Assembly (NCBI GenBank): GCA_009837885.1
Contig: VXSP01000045.1
Span: 537,644-601,643, forward strand
From: Holophagales bacterium
Lineage (GTDB): Bacteria > Acidobacteriota > Thermoanaerobaculia > Multivoradales > Multivoraceae
DNA length: 64,000 bases
Reading direction: 5' to 3'
A program made the translations under genes and the position numbers. Below, one piece after another: positions 26,209 through 35,500 of this stretch. Under the pieces are notes generated by a model. The model ran no database searches. It had not been told where the DNA came from and saw only the letters and a list, made by a program, of their open reading frames with translations. Within the stretch, counting starts at the first letter, position 1. Each line of letters begins with the position of its first letter.

Positions 26209-27218
26209 GCGTTCCGTTCCGGCGGCGCGGCTTCCGCGACGTCGCCGCGCCGGGTGTCGAGGCCGCGTGCGAAGTCGATCGTCTCCCGGGCCAGGCGTTC
26301 CCGGTCGGCCAGCGTCTCCATCACCGTGCCGGTCACCAGGGTGGAAAGGCCGAGCTCCTCGATCTCCGCGGCCTGACCGGCATCGGCGTGATCGATCACG
26401 AAGCCGTCGAGCAGGTCGCGCTCCCGGTAGTGCCGGGCGACCCCGACCGCGCTGACGGGCATCCCGAGCTCGGCCATCATCTTGGCCGCGGGGCCCTTGA
26501 TCGCCGCGCCGCCGACGATCGGGCATACCGCGACGACGGGAACGCCTGTCCGGCGCAGGGCCGCCTCGACCCCGTCGAGCGCCAGGACGGGATCGACGCT
26601 GACGAAGGGGTTCGAGGGGCAGACGAGGATCGCCGCGGTTGCTTCGTTCTCCAGCGCCTCCAGAAAGGCGGGCGACGGCAGGGCCGTGTCGATCCCGGCG
26701 AAGCGAAACCCGGAGACGGTCGGGGCGCAAGCATCGCGAACGAAGTAGTGCTGGAAGCTGAGTTCGCCGGTCTCGGTGAGCACGACCGTACTCACGGGGT
26801 CGTTGCTCATCGGCAGCACGCGGGCGGCGATGCCGAGTGCTCCGCAGAGGGCGGCGGTCACCTCGCTCAGGGTCTCGCCCCCGCGGAGCCGTCGCGTTCG
26901 CTCCACATGGGTCGCCAGGTCCCGGTCACCGAGCCGGAACCAGGTCTCGCCGCCGAGGTGGGCGAGCGCCTCGAGGAAGGACCAGGTCTCGTGCGCCTGA
27001 CCCCAGCCGGTGACGCGGTTCGAGATCCCGGCCAGCGTGTACATCACGGTGTCGATGTCCGGACAGATGCGGAGGCCCAGGTGGTCGAAGTCGTCCGCCG
27101 TGTTGCAGACGACGGTCAGCGAGTCCCCGGGCAGCACGCGCGACAGCCCGAGCGCCAGCTTGGCGCCGCCGACGCCGCCGGACAGGGCCACGCAGTGGCT
27201 TGGGGAGCCGTCCGTCAT
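26205..27218 (-). CDS. cofD: 2-phospho-L-lactate transferase CofD (FbiA)
   Basis: CofD transfers the phospholactyl (or phosphoenolpyruvyl) group to FO, giving F420-0. The 337-aa product shows LSGGVGGAKLALGLSRVLPG near the N-terminus, VVCNTADDFDHLGLRICPDI, TVMYTLAGI, and the later ILVCPSNPFVSVDPVL and PIVGGAAIKGPAAKMM, all conserved in the family. It lies 13 bases downstream of cofE and overlaps cofC by GTGA. Confidence 0.96.
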   Translation of the reverse strand: MTDGSPSHCVALSGGVGGAKLALGLSRVLPGDSLTVVCNTADDFDHLGLRICPDIDTVMYTLAGISNRVTGWGQAHETWSFLEALAHLGGETWFRLGDRDLATHVERTRRLRGGETLSEVTAALCGALGIAARVLPMSNDPVSTVVLTETGELSFQHYFVRDACAPTVSGFRFAGIDTALPSPAFLEALENEATAAILVCPSNPFVSVDPVLALDGVEAALRRTGVPVVAVCPIVGGAAIKGPAAKMMAELGMPVSAVGVARHYRERDLLDGFVIDHADAGQAAEIEELGLSTLVTGTVMETLADRERLARETIDFARGLDTRRGDVAEAAPPERNA

Positions 27219-27231
27219 CGAAGACCCGCCT

Positions 27232-27993
27232 TCACCGGAACAGATCCTGGTCGCGCGGCCTCACCAGGTCGCGGGCGGTTTGCGCCGGTCCGAGCCGCCC
27301 GAGGCCGCGAACGCGCACGACAGGAGTGCCCTCGTCGCCCTCGCCCTGGACGATCTGGGCGGCGCTCGCGACCTGGTCGGCGATGCCGGTCTCCGAGACC
27401 AGGAGTTCCCGGCCGAACAGGTCCCGATCACCCCGCAGGTCCCAGAGCGCAGTCATTCCGGCGACACCGATGGCGAGCCCGACGGTGCCCAGCCGCCAGG
27501 CGCGACCGACGCTGTCGTTGACGATCACGCCGAGGCGCTCGATTCCAAAACGCGCCGCCAGCGCTTCGCGCAGGGCCGCCGCCGAGGCGTCCGGATCCTC
27601 TGGCAGGAGGAGCGCATGTCCGTGGTCGTCACCGGGGCGCAGGTTCGACTGGTCGATCCCCGCGTTCGCCAGCACGAGACCGAGCCGGTGCTCGACGATG
27701 ATGACTCCGGGCACGGTGCGCAGCACTGCGGTCGATTCGCGGAGCACGAGCTCGACCAGGCGCGGGTCCTTGTCGCATTTCGCCGCCAGCCGGACGGCTT
27801 CGGGGCTTGGCTCGACGGTGTCCAGGTCGACGATTCGGCCTTCCGCCTTGGAGACGATCTTCTGCGCGACCACGAGGACGTCTCCGTCACGCAGTGTCAT
27901 CTGGCCCTGCCGCATGGTTTCGGCGATGAGCAGGGCCAGGTCGTCTCCCGGTTGGACTTCCGGCAGGCCCGGTACGGACTCGATGTTCAGCAT
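27232..27993 (-). CDS. cofE: F420-0:gamma-glutamyl ligase CofE
   Basis: This 253-aa enzyme adds glutamates to F420-0 with GTP, the final step in F420 synthesis. Marks: DLALLIAETMRQGQMTLRDG and VLVVAQKIVSKAEGRIVDLD at the N-terminus, GVIIVEHRLGLVLANAGIDQSN in the middle (quoted residues exceed no long run: key are HRLGLVLANAGID), and VIVNDSVGRAWRLGTVGLAI. It is the single-domain (archaeal-length) form; the C-terminal nitroreductase-like domain of mycobacterial FbiB is absent. Starts at ATG 27993, 90 bases from the end of the upstream fno-like gene. Confidence 0.95.
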   Translation of the reverse strand: MLNIESVPGLPEVQPGDDLALLIAETMRQGQMTLRDGDVLVVAQKIVSKAEGRIVDLDTVEPSPEAVRLAAKCDKDPRLVELVLRESTAVLRTVPGVIIVEHRLGLVLANAGIDQSNLRPGDDHGHALLLPEDPDASAAALREALAARFGIERLGVIVNDSVGRAWRLGTVGLAIGVAGMTALWDLRGDRDLFGRELLVSETGIADQVASAAQIVQGEGDEGTPVVRVRGLGRLGPAQTARDLVRPRDQDLFR

Positions 27994-28083
27994 GGTCAGG
28001 GAGAGCGCGGTGCTCGAAAGCCGAAGGCTAACCGCCTCCGCAGGCTGAATGTCGCGTGCGCGCCGATCGAGCGCGGGCCGTCT

Positions 28084-28788
28084 TCAGGGGCTGCGCGTCG
28101 GTTCGCCGGTGATCCTGATTCCCGCGCCGGCGATGCCGTACTTGCGGTTCAACTGGATCAGGAGTGAGGTCAGGGCCTCCGCGGCGGCCGCGTTGTCGAG
28201 CGGCCCGGCGTGCCAGCCCTTCATGCCGAGCGCCGCGATCAGCTCAATGACCTCCGCGCGCGCCGACGGATCGTCCCCGGTGACCAGAACGTCGCAATCG
28301 ACCGCGTCCTCCTCCCGCAGATGGGCGGCGCCGACGTTCTGGAAAGCGGAAACGACGCGGACACCGGGACCGACGGCCTGTTGCGCGATGTTCGCGGCGC
28401 AGCCCTCTTCCGGGAGCTGGACCCGGGCGACCTTCGGCGGCACGAGCGGCACCGTGCAGTCGACCAGGATCTTGCCCTGTAGCGCCTCGCGCACCCCCTT
28501 CAGCGTCGCCCGCTGGAAGGCGTAGGGCACCGTGAGAACGACGATGTCGCCCGCCTGAGCCGCGGTCAGGTTGTCCGTGCCGCGAACCGTCGCCGGAAGC
28601 CCCAGCCCTCGAAGCTGCTCGTTCACGTCCGCGGCCGAGCCCGCGCCCTTCTCGCGCGAACGGGAGCCGATGACGATGGTGTAGCCGGCGGCCGCCCAGC
28701 GTCGGGCGAGACCGCCGCCCAAGTCGCCGGTGGCGCCGAGCATGGCGAGGGTGGGCAGGGTGTTCGGGTCTGGCCGATGGTGGGACAT
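28084..28788 (-). CDS. npdG: NADPH-dependent F420 reductase (F420H2:NADP oxidoreductase)
   Basis: A 234-aa Rossmann-fold protein that exchanges hydride between NADP(H) and F420. The NADP motif is LGATGDLGGGLARRWAAAGY followed by IGSRSREK, whose Ser/Arg pair reads the 2'-phosphate. Blocks such as DIVVLTVPYAFQRATLKGV and VSAFQNVGAAHLREEDAVDC match the Fno/NpdG family. As first gene of the F420 cluster it would supply reduced F420 to the LLM enzymes in the window. Cofactor use is inferred from family and context. Confidence 0.9.
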   Translation of the reverse strand: MSHHRPDPNTLPTLAMLGATGDLGGGLARRWAAAGYTIVIGSRSREKGAGSAADVNEQLRGLGLPATVRGTDNLTAAQAGDIVVLTVPYAFQRATLKGVREALQGKILVDCTVPLVPPKVARVQLPEEGCAANIAQQAVGPGVRVVSAFQNVGAAHLREEDAVDCDVLVTGDDPSARAEVIELIAALGMKGWHAGPLDNAAAAEALTSLLIQLNRKYGIAGAGIRITGEPTRSP

Positions 28789-28896
28789 GACGGTTCCGGT
28801 AGGTCTTGGTGAACGTCCGCTGTCGACGAGCCGGGCCCGGGACGCGAGGGCGGCGATCGTACACCGGTCCGGAGACGGTTCCGGGCGAGGCGCGGG

Positions 28897-29694
28897 CTAC
28901 TTCCGCCGCCGGTGCAGGGTCACCGTGTCGACGTCCCGCTTGCGCTCCCACCAGTTCTGGTAGAGGTCGAGCGCGAACATCAGCAGCAGGATGAAGATGA
29001 CGATCCACTGCGGGATGTACGGCGTGGGCGAGCCGTTGACGACCATGTGCGCGCTGTGGCCCGCCTCGAGGATCAGCACGAAGCCGATCAGCAGGAGGAC
29101 GAACAGGCCGAGGATCTCGAACTCGGGGTTCGAACTGAGGAAGCGCGAGATCGGGCCGGCGAAAACCAGCATCAACGCCACCGAGATCAGCACGGAGCCG
29201 ACCATGACCGCGAAGATGTCCGTCATGCCGACGACGGTGAGGATCGAATCGACGGAGAAGATGAGGTTCATGCCGACGATCAACGCGACCACCTCGGCGA
29301 ACCTGTTCGCCTCCGCGACTTCGTGCTCGACCGCCTTCAGCTTGACGCGGAGCTCCTTGACGCCCTTCCAGATCAGGAAGAGTCCGCCGATCACGAGCAC
29401 CAGGGACTTGCCGTCCACGGTCCCGGCCATTTGGACGCCGAGCAGGCTGCCATCGAAGTGCCAGAGTTCGGTGGTCGCCGCTCCGAGCACCAGGCTCAGG
29501 ATCAGCAGCAGCACGATGCGGAGCGCCATCGCCAGCAGCAGTCCCAACTGGATGGCCTGCTTGCGCCTCGCCTCCGGCAGCTTGTTGGCGATGATCGTGA
29601 TGATGATCAGGTTGTCGGCGCCGAGCGCGATCTGGATCAGCGTCACCGAGAAGAGCGCCGCCCAGAAGGCTGGCTGGGCCAGGAGTTCGGTCAT
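28897..29694 (-). CDS. TerC-family integral membrane protein
   Basis: The 265-aa polytopic protein has about seven hydrophobic segments and the TerC signatures ALGADNLIIITIIANKLP (acidic residue in helix 1), LRIVLLLILS, and FSVDSILTVVGMTD. TerC-family proteins have been linked to tellurite resistance and to metal (Mn2+) export or metalation of secreted enzymes. The C-terminus is a basic tail WWERKRDVDTVTLHRRRK in the cytosol. Neighbours give no hint of the ion. Divergent from the GST gene, 106 bases between starts. Confidence 0.9.
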   Translation of the reverse strand: MTELLAQPAFWAALFSVTLIQIALGADNLIIITIIANKLPEARRKQAIQLGLLLAMALRIVLLLILSLVLGAATTELWHFDGSLLGVQMAGTVDGKSLVLVIGGLFLIWKGVKELRVKLKAVEHEVAEANRFAEVVALIVGMNLIFSVDSILTVVGMTDIFAVMVGSVLISVALMLVFAGPISRFLSSNPEFEILGLFVLLLIGFVLILEAGHSAHMVVNGSPTPYIPQWIVIFILLLMFALDLYQNWWERKRDVDTVTLHRRRK

Positions 29695-29800
29695 CCCGCG
29701 AACTCCCCGCGAGGCCCTTGCCCGATACGGTTACACTCCGCTCCCGTCATACCCAGGCCTTGAACATCAGCAGCAGATCTCCAGGAGATAGTCCGATCTC

Positions 29801-30412
29801 ATGAAGCTACACGAAGCCGCCACCGCCCCCAACTGCCGCCGCGTGCGCATCTTTCTGGCCGAGAAGGGCATCGAGGTCCCCGTCGTGCCGGTCGACCTGG
29901 GCTCGGCCGAGAACCGCCAGGCGCCCTTCCGGAAGAAGAACCCGATAGGGCGTGTGCCCGTGCTCGAGCTCGACGACGGCACGTTCATCGCCGAGTCGGT
30001 CGCCATCTGCCGTTACTTCGAGCAGTTGCAGCCCGAGCCGGCGCTGATGGGCGGAGGCGACGCCGAGAAGGCCGCCCGCAGCGAGATGTGGCAGCGCCGG
30101 ATGGAACTCGAGATCACCGTGCCGATCATGCAGGTCTTCCGCAACACTCACCCGTACTTCGCCGACCGCATCCAGCAGTACCCGGACTACGGCGAGAGTC
30201 AGCGCAGCCACGCGACGAAGCGCCTGGCCTGGCTCGACCAGGAACTCGCCGACCGCGAGTTCATCGCCGGCGACGAGTACTCGATCGCCGACATCACGGC
30301 CCAGATCGGGATCGACTTCGGTCGCGTGACCAAGTTCCGGGTGACCGAGGAGACGCCCAACCTGCTGCGCTGGCACCAGGCGGTGTCCGCGCGGCCGAGC
30401 GCCCAGGCCTAG
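29801..30412 (+). CDS. Glutathione S-transferase family protein
   Basis: A 203-aa two-domain GST: an N-terminal thioredoxin-like domain (MKLHEAATAPNCRRVRIFL, with PIGRVPVLELDDG containing the cis-Pro, and AESVAICRYFEQL for the glutathione gamma-glutamyl site) and an all-helical C-terminal domain (about residue 85 on, with EYSIADITAQIGIDF). A Ser/Cys-type catalytic residue near AATAPNC is plausible. The aggag site lies ~20 bases before the ATG, which is somewhat far. Substrate unknown. Confidence 0.9.
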   Translation: MKLHEAATAPNCRRVRIFLAEKGIEVPVVPVDLGSAENRQAPFRKKNPIGRVPVLELDDGTFIAESVAICRYFEQLQPEPALMGGGDAEKAARSEMWQRRMELEITVPIMQVFRNTHPYFADRIQQYPDYGESQRSHATKRLAWLDQELADREFIAGDEYSIADITAQIGIDFGRVTKFRVTEETPNLLRWHQAVSARPSAQA

Positions 30413-30437
30413 GGCCTGCCAGGTCGTCACTGGGTGC

Positions 30438-30498
30438 GCCGGCGTCCCCGCCGGCCTCGAGGAAGGCGTGCGAGGCGTCAGCCTCGCTCCGCTTCCTC
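30438..30498. terminator. Two hairpins between convergent GST and CoA-transferase genes
   Basis: Bases 30438-30444 and 30449-30455 form a perfect 7-bp stem (gccggcg, loop tccc). Immediately after, 30459-30475 and 30482-30498 form an imperfect stem (gaggaag...gcgagg against cctcgc...cttcctc). They lie between the 3' ends of the two converging genes and may act as a bidirectional terminator; there is no U-tract on either side, so this is tentative. Confidence 0.35.
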
Positions 30499-31762
30499 AC
30501 GCCTGGCCGCAGAGCTGCGATGCGTGGGTCTCCAACTCCTCCCGGAACTCGGGCGCCGCAATCCGGACAAGCCGGCGGGCCCGCTCCACGAGGTCGAGCC
30601 CGCGCACGTCGGCGACGCCGTACTCGGTGACGAAGATGTCCGCGTCGGTCCGCAGCGCCGTGGCGGCGTGCGCCAGCGGCAGCGCCGGGACGATCCGGGA
30701 GAAGCGGCCGCCGCCGGCGGTCGCCTCGAGTGCGACGATCGAGCGTCCGCCGGCCGACATCCGGGCGCCGCGCATGAAGTCGACGGCGCCGCCCGTGCCG
30801 CTGATCTGCCGGCCGCGGACCATCTCCGAGTTGACCTGGCCAAAGAGGTCCACTTCGACCGCGGAGTTCAGCGCGACGAAGTCGTCCAGCCTGGCGATCA
30901 CCCGCACGTCATGGGTGTAGTCGACGGTGCGCAGATCGATCAGGTCGCAGCAGCTCGCCCAGTCGTAGAGGCGCGGTGAACCGAGGACCATGGCCGCGAC
31001 CAGGCGCCCCTGGTCGATCGTCTTGCGGGCGCCCGTGACGGCTCCCGCTTCTACGAGATCCATCACGCCATCGGACAGCAGGCCCGAGTGAAAGCCGAGG
31101 TCGCGGTGGCCGTGCAAGGCGGCCAGGACCGCGCCCGGGATCGCGCCGACGCCGGTCTCGATGCAGTCGCCGTCGCGGATCAGTTCCGCGACCAGGGCGC
31201 CGATGCGCTCGGCCACGGGACCGCTCCGGCTGGCGAGCGTGGGCGGTTCGACGTCGGTCTCGACCACGTACTCGAAACGGTCCGCCGGCACGGTCGGGGC
31301 GCCCGGCAGCCGGGGCAGGGAGCGGTTCCACTCCGCGACGAAGGGGATCTCCGTGCGCTCCAGCAGCGCCGGCAGGAACCCGGCGCCGATACCGAGCGAG
31401 CAGTCGCCGTTCCCGTCCGGCGGCGTGAACTGGGCGATCGCCAGGTCGAAGGGCGCCGCCACGAGGTCGTCCCAGACGTGCCGGTACTGCATCGGCACGA
31501 AGCGGACCGAGCCGGCCTCGAAGCCGGCGCGCATTTCGGGCGTGACGAAGAAACTCCGCACCGTCGAGCCGGCCCAGGGCGCGAGTGTCGGCGACGCGAT
31601 CCCGGGAATGCGGGTGACCGTGAACTCCACGCCGGCGGTCGCCTCGGGTTGAGCATGCAGCGCCGCGGCGACGCCGCGAGGTTCGTTGCAACCGCCCAGG
31701 ACAGCAACCTTCATGCCCGGCCGGAGCAGCGCGCCGACCTGATCGGGAGCGAGTTTCTCCAT
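30497..31762 (-). CDS. Acetyl-CoA hydrolase / 4-hydroxybutyrate CoA-transferase family protein
   Basis: A 421-aa CoA-transferase of the acetyl-CoA hydrolase type: N-terminal MEKLAPDQVGALLRPGMKVA, an ETGVGAIPGAVLAAL block near residue 200 containing the likely catalytic Glu, FHSGLLSDGVMDL, and the C-terminal SGTGGAVDFMRGA block that binds CoA. It moves CoA between short-chain acids or hydrolyses acetyl-CoA. ATG 31762 was chosen because a decayed duplicate at 32535 begins identically, although the frame is open to 31807. The first ~84 codons are duplicated upstream beyond hicAB. Confidence 0.87.
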   Translation of the reverse strand: MEKLAPDQVGALLRPGMKVAVLGGCNEPRGVAAALHAQPEATAGVEFTVTRIPGIASPTLAPWAGSTVRSFFVTPEMRAGFEAGSVRFVPMQYRHVWDDLVAAPFDLAIAQFTPPDGNGDCSLGIGAGFLPALLERTEIPFVAEWNRSLPRLPGAPTVPADRFEYVVETDVEPPTLASRSGPVAERIGALVAELIRDGDCIETGVGAIPGAVLAALHGHRDLGFHSGLLSDGVMDLVEAGAVTGARKTIDQGRLVAAMVLGSPRLYDWASCCDLIDLRTVDYTHDVRVIARLDDFVALNSAVEVDLFGQVNSEMVRGRQISGTGGAVDFMRGARMSAGGRSIVALEATAGGGRFSRIVPALPLAHAATALRTDADIFVTEYGVADVRGLDLVERARRLVRIAAPEFREELETHASQLCGQA

Positions 31763-31856
31763 CGCGGCTCGTAGCGTAGCCCGAACGACAGGCACCTTTG
31801 GAGGCACTATTGCGGGCCCTCCAGACGCGGCCTTTCTCGGCTAGATTCTCCGCCCG

Positions 31857-32060
31857 ATGCCCAAGGTTCGTGATGCCATCCGCACCATTCGGCGCGACGG
31901 CTGGCATCTCGTCGCAACCAAGGGCAGCCACCGGCAGTACCGCCATCCCGCCAAACCGGGCAAGGTGACCGTCCCCGGTAAACTGAACGACGACGTGCCC
32001 CCTGGCACTTGGAACAGTATCCTCCGCCAGGCGGGTCTCAAGGAAGCGAGGAACCCGTGA
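31857..32060 (+). CDS. hicA: HicA-type mRNA interferase toxin
   Basis: The 67-aa product has the double-stranded RNA-binding-like HicA fold: VRDAIRTIRRDGWHLVATKG, then GSHRQYRHP containing the catalytic His24, then VTVPGKLNDDVPPGTWNSIL. HicA toxins cleave mRNA in the ribosome-free state and are held by HicB. The stop overlaps the hicB GTG start (GTGA). It is divergent from the intact CoA-transferase gene, with 94 bases between start codons that must contain the pair's promoter. Confidence 0.88.
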   Translation: MPKVRDAIRTIRRDGWHLVATKGSHRQYRHPAKPGKVTVPGKLNDDVPPGTWNSILRQAGLKEARNP

Positions 32061-32269
32061 AGTACACCATCGTCATCGAGAAAGCGCCGAACAACTATGC
32101 CGCCTACGCTCCCGATCTTCCTGGCTGCATCGCGACTGGGGACACGCGCGCCGAGGTGATCCGACTGATGCGCGAAGCCATCGAGTTTCACCTTGAGGGT
32201 CTGCGCCGCGACGGCGACCCGGTGCCGCCGCCCCAGACCACGGCGGCCCAGGTCGACGTAGCGGCGTAG
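32057..32269 (+). CDS. hicB: HicB-type antitoxin (short form)
   Basis: A 70-aa HicB: YTIVIEKAPNNYAAYAPDLP followed by GCIATGDTRAEVIRLMREAI is the partial RNase-H-like fold that covers HicA. No DNA-binding (ribbon-helix-helix or HTH) domain follows; the C-terminus is a short Pro/Gln-rich tail, so operon autoregulation may need another factor. I take GTG 32057 as start (overlapping hicA stop); an in-frame ATG at 32009 lies inside hicA and is less likely. The stop lies only a few bases from the junction with the CoA-transferase gene fragment. Confidence 0.87.
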   Translation: MKYTIVIEKAPNNYAAYAPDLPGCIATGDTRAEVIRLMREAIEFHLEGLRRDGDPVPPPQTTAAQVDVAA

Positions 32270-32275
32270 AACCGC

Positions 32276-32535
32276 GGACGGAGCTGTCCTCAAAGCCGGC
32301 GCGAAGTTCGGGCGTGACGAAGAAGCTCCGCACCATCGAGCCCGTCCAGGGTGCGAGCGTTGGCGAGGAGGTGCCGGCAATGCGGGTGACCAAGAAGGCC
32401 GCGCTAGCGGTCGCCTCGGGCTGGGCGTACAGTGCCGCAGCGATGCCAGGCGTTTCGTTGCAGTCCCCCGGGGACGGCAACCTTCATGTCGGGGCGGAGC
32501 AGCCTGCGGACCTGTTCGGGAGCGAGTTTCTCCAT
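32276..32535 (-). pseudogene. Frameshifted 5' fragment (about 84 codons) duplicated from the CoA-transferase gene
   Basis: The minus strand from 32535 opens exactly as the intact gene (ATG, MEKLAPEQVRRLLRPDMKVA versus MEKLAPDQVGALLRPGMKVA). About codon 24 an extra base just before TGCAACGAA shifts the frame, after which the match continues: AAALYAQPEATASAAFLVTR and LAPWTGSMVRSFFVTPELR against the intact gene's equivalents. Similarity stops near codon 84, just beside the hicB stop. The remaining ~337 codons are missing. It is therefore a truncated, frameshifted relic, not a working gene. Confidence 0.85.
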
Positions 32536-32577
32536 CGTGGCCCGTAGCGTGGCCGCCGCGATCGAGCGGTTGTGGCT

Positions 32578-35500
32578 TCATTCACGCTCGAAGGAGGCCC
32601 ACTTCCTGATCCACTTCAGAAACCTGATCGTCCAGGTCCTCAAGCCCCGATCCCCTTTTCGCTGCCGACTTGTGGGTTGATCGACCGGATCTGGTGCTTC
32701 GGTCGGAAGGGTCTCCAGTTGGGCCTCCTGTCTGCCCCTCGACGTTTCGGCCTCGATGCTCGCCTCGGCGGAGAACACCTCTTCGCGGAGGCGAAGCGGC
32801 GTCATCGTGTGCCGCTCAACGATCACGAAGAGCGTTGTTTCCTCGAGCATGGGGCGGTCCATCGCCTTGTAGTCACGGAAGTCGAGAAGCGGTAGCCGAG
32901 CAAGGCGCTTGCCGTCCTCCAGCTTCGCGGGATAGCTCCGTGTATCTTCGGGGTCGAAACCGACGCGAACACCCGATGTCTTCCGAGGCAGCACCACCAC
33001 GAGCGCCTCTTGGTTTTCTGCGGCCCTGAGGAAGTCCTCGCGGGTCAGTTCGATCGGCTCGGCGCCCCATCTGCCGACTTCGCGCAGGGCCGACTCGAGC
33101 CGCCACCAGATGCGTGGCGGGCGAACGACGATTCTCACTGTGCCGGAGTTCGTCGCCACTGGGAGATCGACTCGCTCGTCGTCCGGCGTTGGCGTGCTTG
33201 TCCCTGAGTTGAAGATCCAATCTGGGCTCGTCGTGCAGGCGGCGGAGGCCCTCAGCCGGACGGCCACTGGAAGGTGACCACGCTCGCCGGGCACAAGCAG
33301 AGTGTCCTTCGTGTAAGGCTCGCCAGCGACCTTGATCTCTCGAAGTTCCCGCAACAGGCGGAACCGTCCGCTGTCGCGTAGGCCCCACTCGTCGTACACG
33401 CGCAGGGAGAACGATCCTTCGCGGTCACCCAGCGCCTCCTGTAACTCCGTAGTGCGCGGATCGAACCTCGCGCCCGGCCACTCGGTACCCCCCGCCATGC
33501 CGACCCAGGCCGCTTGAACCTCAGGGGCCACCTTCAAGCTTGGTGGCTCGCCGAAGAGTCCACCGTCCGCGGCGTCATCGAAGACACGGTTGCCTTCCAG
33601 CGTGAAGCCGCAACCGACGGAGGGGAGCGGGCACTCCTCGAAGCCCTGCGGTTCATCGAGCGGCCCATGAGCGTCAAAGTGGAAGTAGTGCGCCAGGAAG
33701 CCGTCGCCACACGGATCAGGCGCGATCGGTGCGTTTCCCGTTCGCCGCCAGCCTTCGGGCGCCACGACGAGATAGTGACCGCGCCCCGTCGCTCGGACAC
33801 GACGACCCGGCCCCTCCCAGTTGACCGGCATCTTGAAGATGAGCGGCGTTCCTGAGAAGAGCTCCAGGTTGTGCACCCGGGCGTCGGCGGTCAGTACGTG
33901 CAGCCTGCCGGCGCAGGAAGGTATCTCCCAGTCCCCGTCGAGCCGTTTCAGAGGATCGTCGTCGAAGAGCACCTCGTCGACCTCCAGGTCCGTTGGTGGC
34001 GATAACACCAAAGTCCAGTCCGGTTCGTCCGGGCTCTGCCGACAGATGAGTTCCGGGGTCCGGACGACAGGGTGCAGCGAGTCAGCGGTCGGGTCGGTTC
34101 CCAGGAGCTCCGCCACCAACTGTCCGAGTTCGCTCTCCGAGGCGGCGGGAGGCCACAAGGCCGAGCGGGCAAGTTCCCCCTTCTTCCGGAGCAACTCGTC
34201 GAGCATGTGGTCGAACGAGCGTTCGGGCTCCGTTGGATGGATCGCCATCGGCAGATGCACGGTGACGTCCCGGGTCTGCCCGATTCGGTAGATTCGGTCG
34301 TTGCACTGCTCTTCGACGGCGGGGTTCCACCACCGGGTGAGGTGAACGACCTGGGTTGCCGCCGTCAGTGTGAGGCCGAAGCCAGCGGCCCGGGGCGAGA
34401 GGATGAAGATGTCGAACTCGCGGCTCTCGGGCGCATGCTCCTGGAAGCGCCGGATCTGTTCGTGCCGCCGGGCTACGGGAGTCGCACCGTTGATGATCGG
34501 GACCTCCTTCAGCCCGTAGCGGGAGCGAAGCCACTGGGCGATGAACGCTTGCATGTCGAGGTCATCTATGAAGAGCAGGGCCCGCTCGCCCCGTTCGTGG
34601 AGGTCGTCGAGTAGCGCAGTGACCCTGGCCAGCCGGGCGGAGGCTTCGATGTAAGCGTCGGTTGTGCCGCCGGCGGTCTTCGGGTCGTCGGGGTGCAGGG
34701 AGACCGCGCGCAGCTGGTGAATCGTCCTGAAGGCCGCGCCTCGCTCGCCGGTCCGGAGGAGATCCCTGGCCTCGTTGTAGGCCTTCGCCTGACGCGGCGG
34801 CATCGTTTCGCGATAGCGACTATGGGACTTCCTCGGCAGGCCGGCTAGCACGTTCTCCTTCAGACGCCTCATCGCAAGCGGTGGCGCCTCGGCGTCCCGG
34901 GCGATGGGCTGCGGTTCGAAGAGCCGGTGGTGGAGTTCGTCCAGCCTCTCCTTTGAGGGTTTGCCGTAGCGCGATTCGAAGTCGCGCAGCGAACCCAGGC
35001 GACCGGGGGCGAGCGCTTCCATCACCGCCCAGACGTCTGTCGTCCGGTTTTCGATGGGTGTTCCGGTTAGCCCGATGCGGAAGTCCGCCTGGACCGAGCG
35101 CGCCGCCCTAGCGCGCGCCGTCGCCGGGTTCTTCAACATCTGGATCTCGTCGAACACGACGGTCGAGAAGTGGAGGCCACGAAAGCTCTGCTGGTAGTTC
35201 GTCAGGGTCTGGTACGTCGTGAGCAGCCACTGCAGGTGGCCTCGGTCTCTCTCGACCGCTGCGTGGATGGCCTCGAAGTGCAGTCGGCTGCGCCCGTCAC
35301 CCGTATCCGCACCGTGAAGGCCGGCCTTCCGGTGAAGATCGAGGAAGGGGCCGTAGATTCGATGGGCCGCGAACAATCCGGTGGTTCCGAGGTGCTGAAC
35401 GACCTCTGCCTCCCAGGTACGAAGCAGCCCGGTGGGTGCCACGACGAGGATTGGCGCTCGGCAATCCGGGTCGGCCGATTCTCCGCCGGCAGAGTCGAGT

